From the NCBI GenBank assembly GCA_949357655.1, contig CASHTG010000009.1, forward strand, positions 372,001-436,000: DNA of 64,000 bases, written 5' to 3'. Below, in pieces: positions 62,281 through 64,000 of this stretch; the stretch's first letter is position 1, and every line of letters starts with the position of its first letter. The translations under genes were made by a program, and so were the position numbers. The stretch comes from Parascedosporium putredinis (lineage: Eukaryota; Ascomycota; Sordariomycetes; Microascales; Microascaceae). The notes below the pieces were generated by a model. The model had not been told where the DNA came from. It ran no database searches and saw nothing but the letters and a program-made list of their open reading frames with translations.

Positions 62281-62545
62281 TCCCCTCTTCGTCTCTTGCT
62301 TGTGACTCTGCCAGGTAACCAATTAACCACACCCTTCACATTCCCGTTGGCACTTGCGGGTGTGAGCTTGCTTCTTCCCCCTTCTTACCCTTCACCCCGG
62401 ACCTGTGAGACGTTCATATAGGGCCTTGTCTCTTCATCGCCTTTTCAGATCTCTTTTTCGCAGCCTTTGAAGCTTCGCTTTCTTCCCTTTGAATACGCCA
62501 TACATACTTACCCGCTTCCTCCCCCGCCCGGTCGTCCAAGGCATC

Positions 62546-64000
62546 ATGTCCCTCTTTGCCTGGGCCACGCGCCGTTCGGGCGGCTTGGCAATGATTGCCT
62601 TGTTGGCCCTGAGCTACTGGGTCATCTCCAGAGAGGCGACGGCGCCCTTGCACCCTTTCGAGTTCCAAGCGCAACATGCGAAGCCCGACGATGCGTCCGT
62701 CCTCCAAGGCGCCGGCAACTGGACCGTCTTGTTCGCCTACTACTGCCTCCTGATCCACTTTTTAGTTTTTGTTTTCCCTCTCAGAGCGTGCTGGGCGATC
62801 CTCGACCTCACCAAGAGCATAGACAAGGCGCGCGCCAAGACCTTGCGGGAGCTGAAGCTCACCGGGCAGCGGCGCGGGTCCTCGGCTTCGCTTTCTAGCT
62901 CCGATACGATGCTTGCATCCTCCAACGCAACTTCCTCCTCGAGTAGCGAAGCCGGCGATTTCGATATCGAGCTTGCGGGCGCCGAGAGCCACATTATTCA
63001 TGCGATCATTATTCCCAATTATAAGGAAGAGATGGACACCCTGCGAGAGACGCTCGATGTTCTCGCTTCGCATGGGCCCGCGAGCACTAATTATGACGTG
63101 AGTAAAATACTCGGCGCACCCCGAATCGCTACACCCCTTCACCCCCAATCTTCTGCCTCTCACTTGGGGGCAAGAAGAGGAGGCCATATCAGGAGCGGGG
63201 AGGGGTTGTGCGAATGTGCCGTCACCCGGTAGTTTTTTTGAATCGTGGAGACCTTCTCTCTGCGAAAACCGAAGTGCCTGGTTTGCGCTAAGAGTGGTCT
63301 GCACGAAACTCGCCATCCTCTAAAACACTAACATTGAATCAATGTAGGTCTACCTCGGAATGGAACAGCGCGAAGCAGAGGCCCAGACCAAGGCCCTCCA
63401 GCTCATTGACGAGTTTGCCTCGAAATTCCGGTTCATCGGCTACACTCTTCATCCCGGCGACATCCCAGGCGAATCCGCTGGCAAGGGTAGCAATGTTGCT
63501 TGGGCTGCTCGAAAGCTTAGCGAAAGGTATCCGCTCGAGAAGCGCAAAGATGTCGTCGTAACCGGCATCGATGGTAAGTGACTCCCGCGTTCGTCCGGCT
63601 GGTCTCTGGGATTCCGGCGATGGGTTGAAGGGAAGGAGGGGTTGATGAATCAATCCGAGCTACGCCGCCGGGTTATTGAGACTCTCTGAAAGCTTCATCG
63701 CGAGGCCGGGGGCCGGGGCCGCATAGTTGAGTGATTTTGCTAATGTTGAGATTTGTGGTATTAGCTGACAGCCACCTGTCGTCGAATTATTTTGCGCTCA
63801 TTTCTTCCATGCATCTCAGCTCACCGGAGACGGCCACCAAGACCCTGTACTCGGCCCCAATCATCTTTGATAGGAACGCGCATAATGTGCCCGCCATCGT
63901 TCGGGTTGCCGATATTCTCTGGTGTGCCGCCGGCCTTTCGGGACTCTACAGCGGATCCACTATTGCGCCGCCCACTTCGGTCTACTCTTTGAGTCTCGAG
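62546..64000 (+). CDS. Membrane glycosyltransferase, family 2-like, cut by the right edge
   Basis: Partial gene: exons 62546-63097, 63349-63574 and 63765 to beyond 64000 (338 codons visible, no frame break). Two N-terminal hydrophobic segments are seen (AMIALLALSYWVI; FAYYCLLIHFLVFVFPL), then a Ser-rich cytosolic stretch. The GT-A-like part starts at HAIIIPNYKEEMDTLRETLDVL. It continues with a nucleotide-sugar region including GKGSNVAWAARKL and the acidic motif VVTGIDADSHLS, where the Asp residues should bind the metal. This matches fungal multi-pass family 2 transferases of unknown acceptor. More membrane helices are expected beyond the window. Splice junctions keep phase (0, then 1). The ATG at 62546 is the first ATG in frame. 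Confidence 0.82.

Larger units (their letters stand above)
55031..62545. other. 7.5-kb intergenic region between THO5 and the glycosyltransferase gene
   Basis: I see no supportable gene. It contains a short telomere-like CCCTAACCCTA at 55438-55448 and tandem TGCCA units near 58548-58564. T-rich or GA-rich tracts lie at 57012, 58411, 59175-59220 and 60510-60555. CT-rich sequence at 62240-62280 leads into the next gene. The longest open frames (60374-60940 +, 59442-59732 -) have no recognisable domain. Confidence 0.45.

Overview
The window looks like nuclear DNA of a filamentous ascomycete (Pezizomycotina, probably a Sordariomycete). The genes carry short introns with GT...AG ends and CTAAC-type branch sites, and they have GC-rich third codon positions. 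The gene set is fungal: FLC/TRP-like channel, PP2A methylesterase, fungal 7TM receptor, SulP sulfate permease, BUB2 GAP, PAQR receptor, THO5. The species cannot be named from the sequence alone.

Layout. 0-13.4 kb holds an FLC/TRP-like channel (+), a PPE1-type PP2A methylesterase (+), a membrane-anchored GH5 glycosidase (-) and a 7TM receptor (-). 13.4-34.6 kb is a 21-kb stretch with no gene I can support. It contains microsatellites, CT/GA tracts and one stop-poor relic frame near 24.1-25.1 kb. 34.6-37.4 kb is a sulfate permease (-). 42.4-44.1 kb is a BUB2-type TBC GAP (+). 48.4-51.6 kb holds a small Cys-rich, probably GPI-anchored secreted protein (+) that converges on a PAQR/IZH-type receptor (-). 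54.2-55.0 kb is THO5 (+). The right edge cuts a multi-pass family-2-like glycosyltransferase (+). These ten genes are unrelated housekeeping, surface or transport functions. I see no biosynthetic cluster, mobile element, CRISPR array or defence island.

The strongest observation concerns sequence quality. Seven of the ten genes are broken by frameshifts (20 sites), and every break is best explained by missing bases, mostly one base from a short homopolymer. At 19 sites a single missing base fits; the twentieth fits either two missing bases or one extra. Adding the inferred bases makes each CDS length divisible by three, and protein similarity runs on across each break with catalytic motifs intact. 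This points to uncorrected deletion errors in the assembly rather than decay. ORF-based annotation of this sequence will therefore split or miss genes, and any gene in the deserts could be hidden in the same way.

Other points of interest are an excess of the palindrome TACATGTA in non-coding DNA, a glycine-rich insertion inside the BUB2 TBC domain, and an N-terminal membrane anchor on the GH5 enzyme. All functions are inferred from remembered family features; no searches were run.
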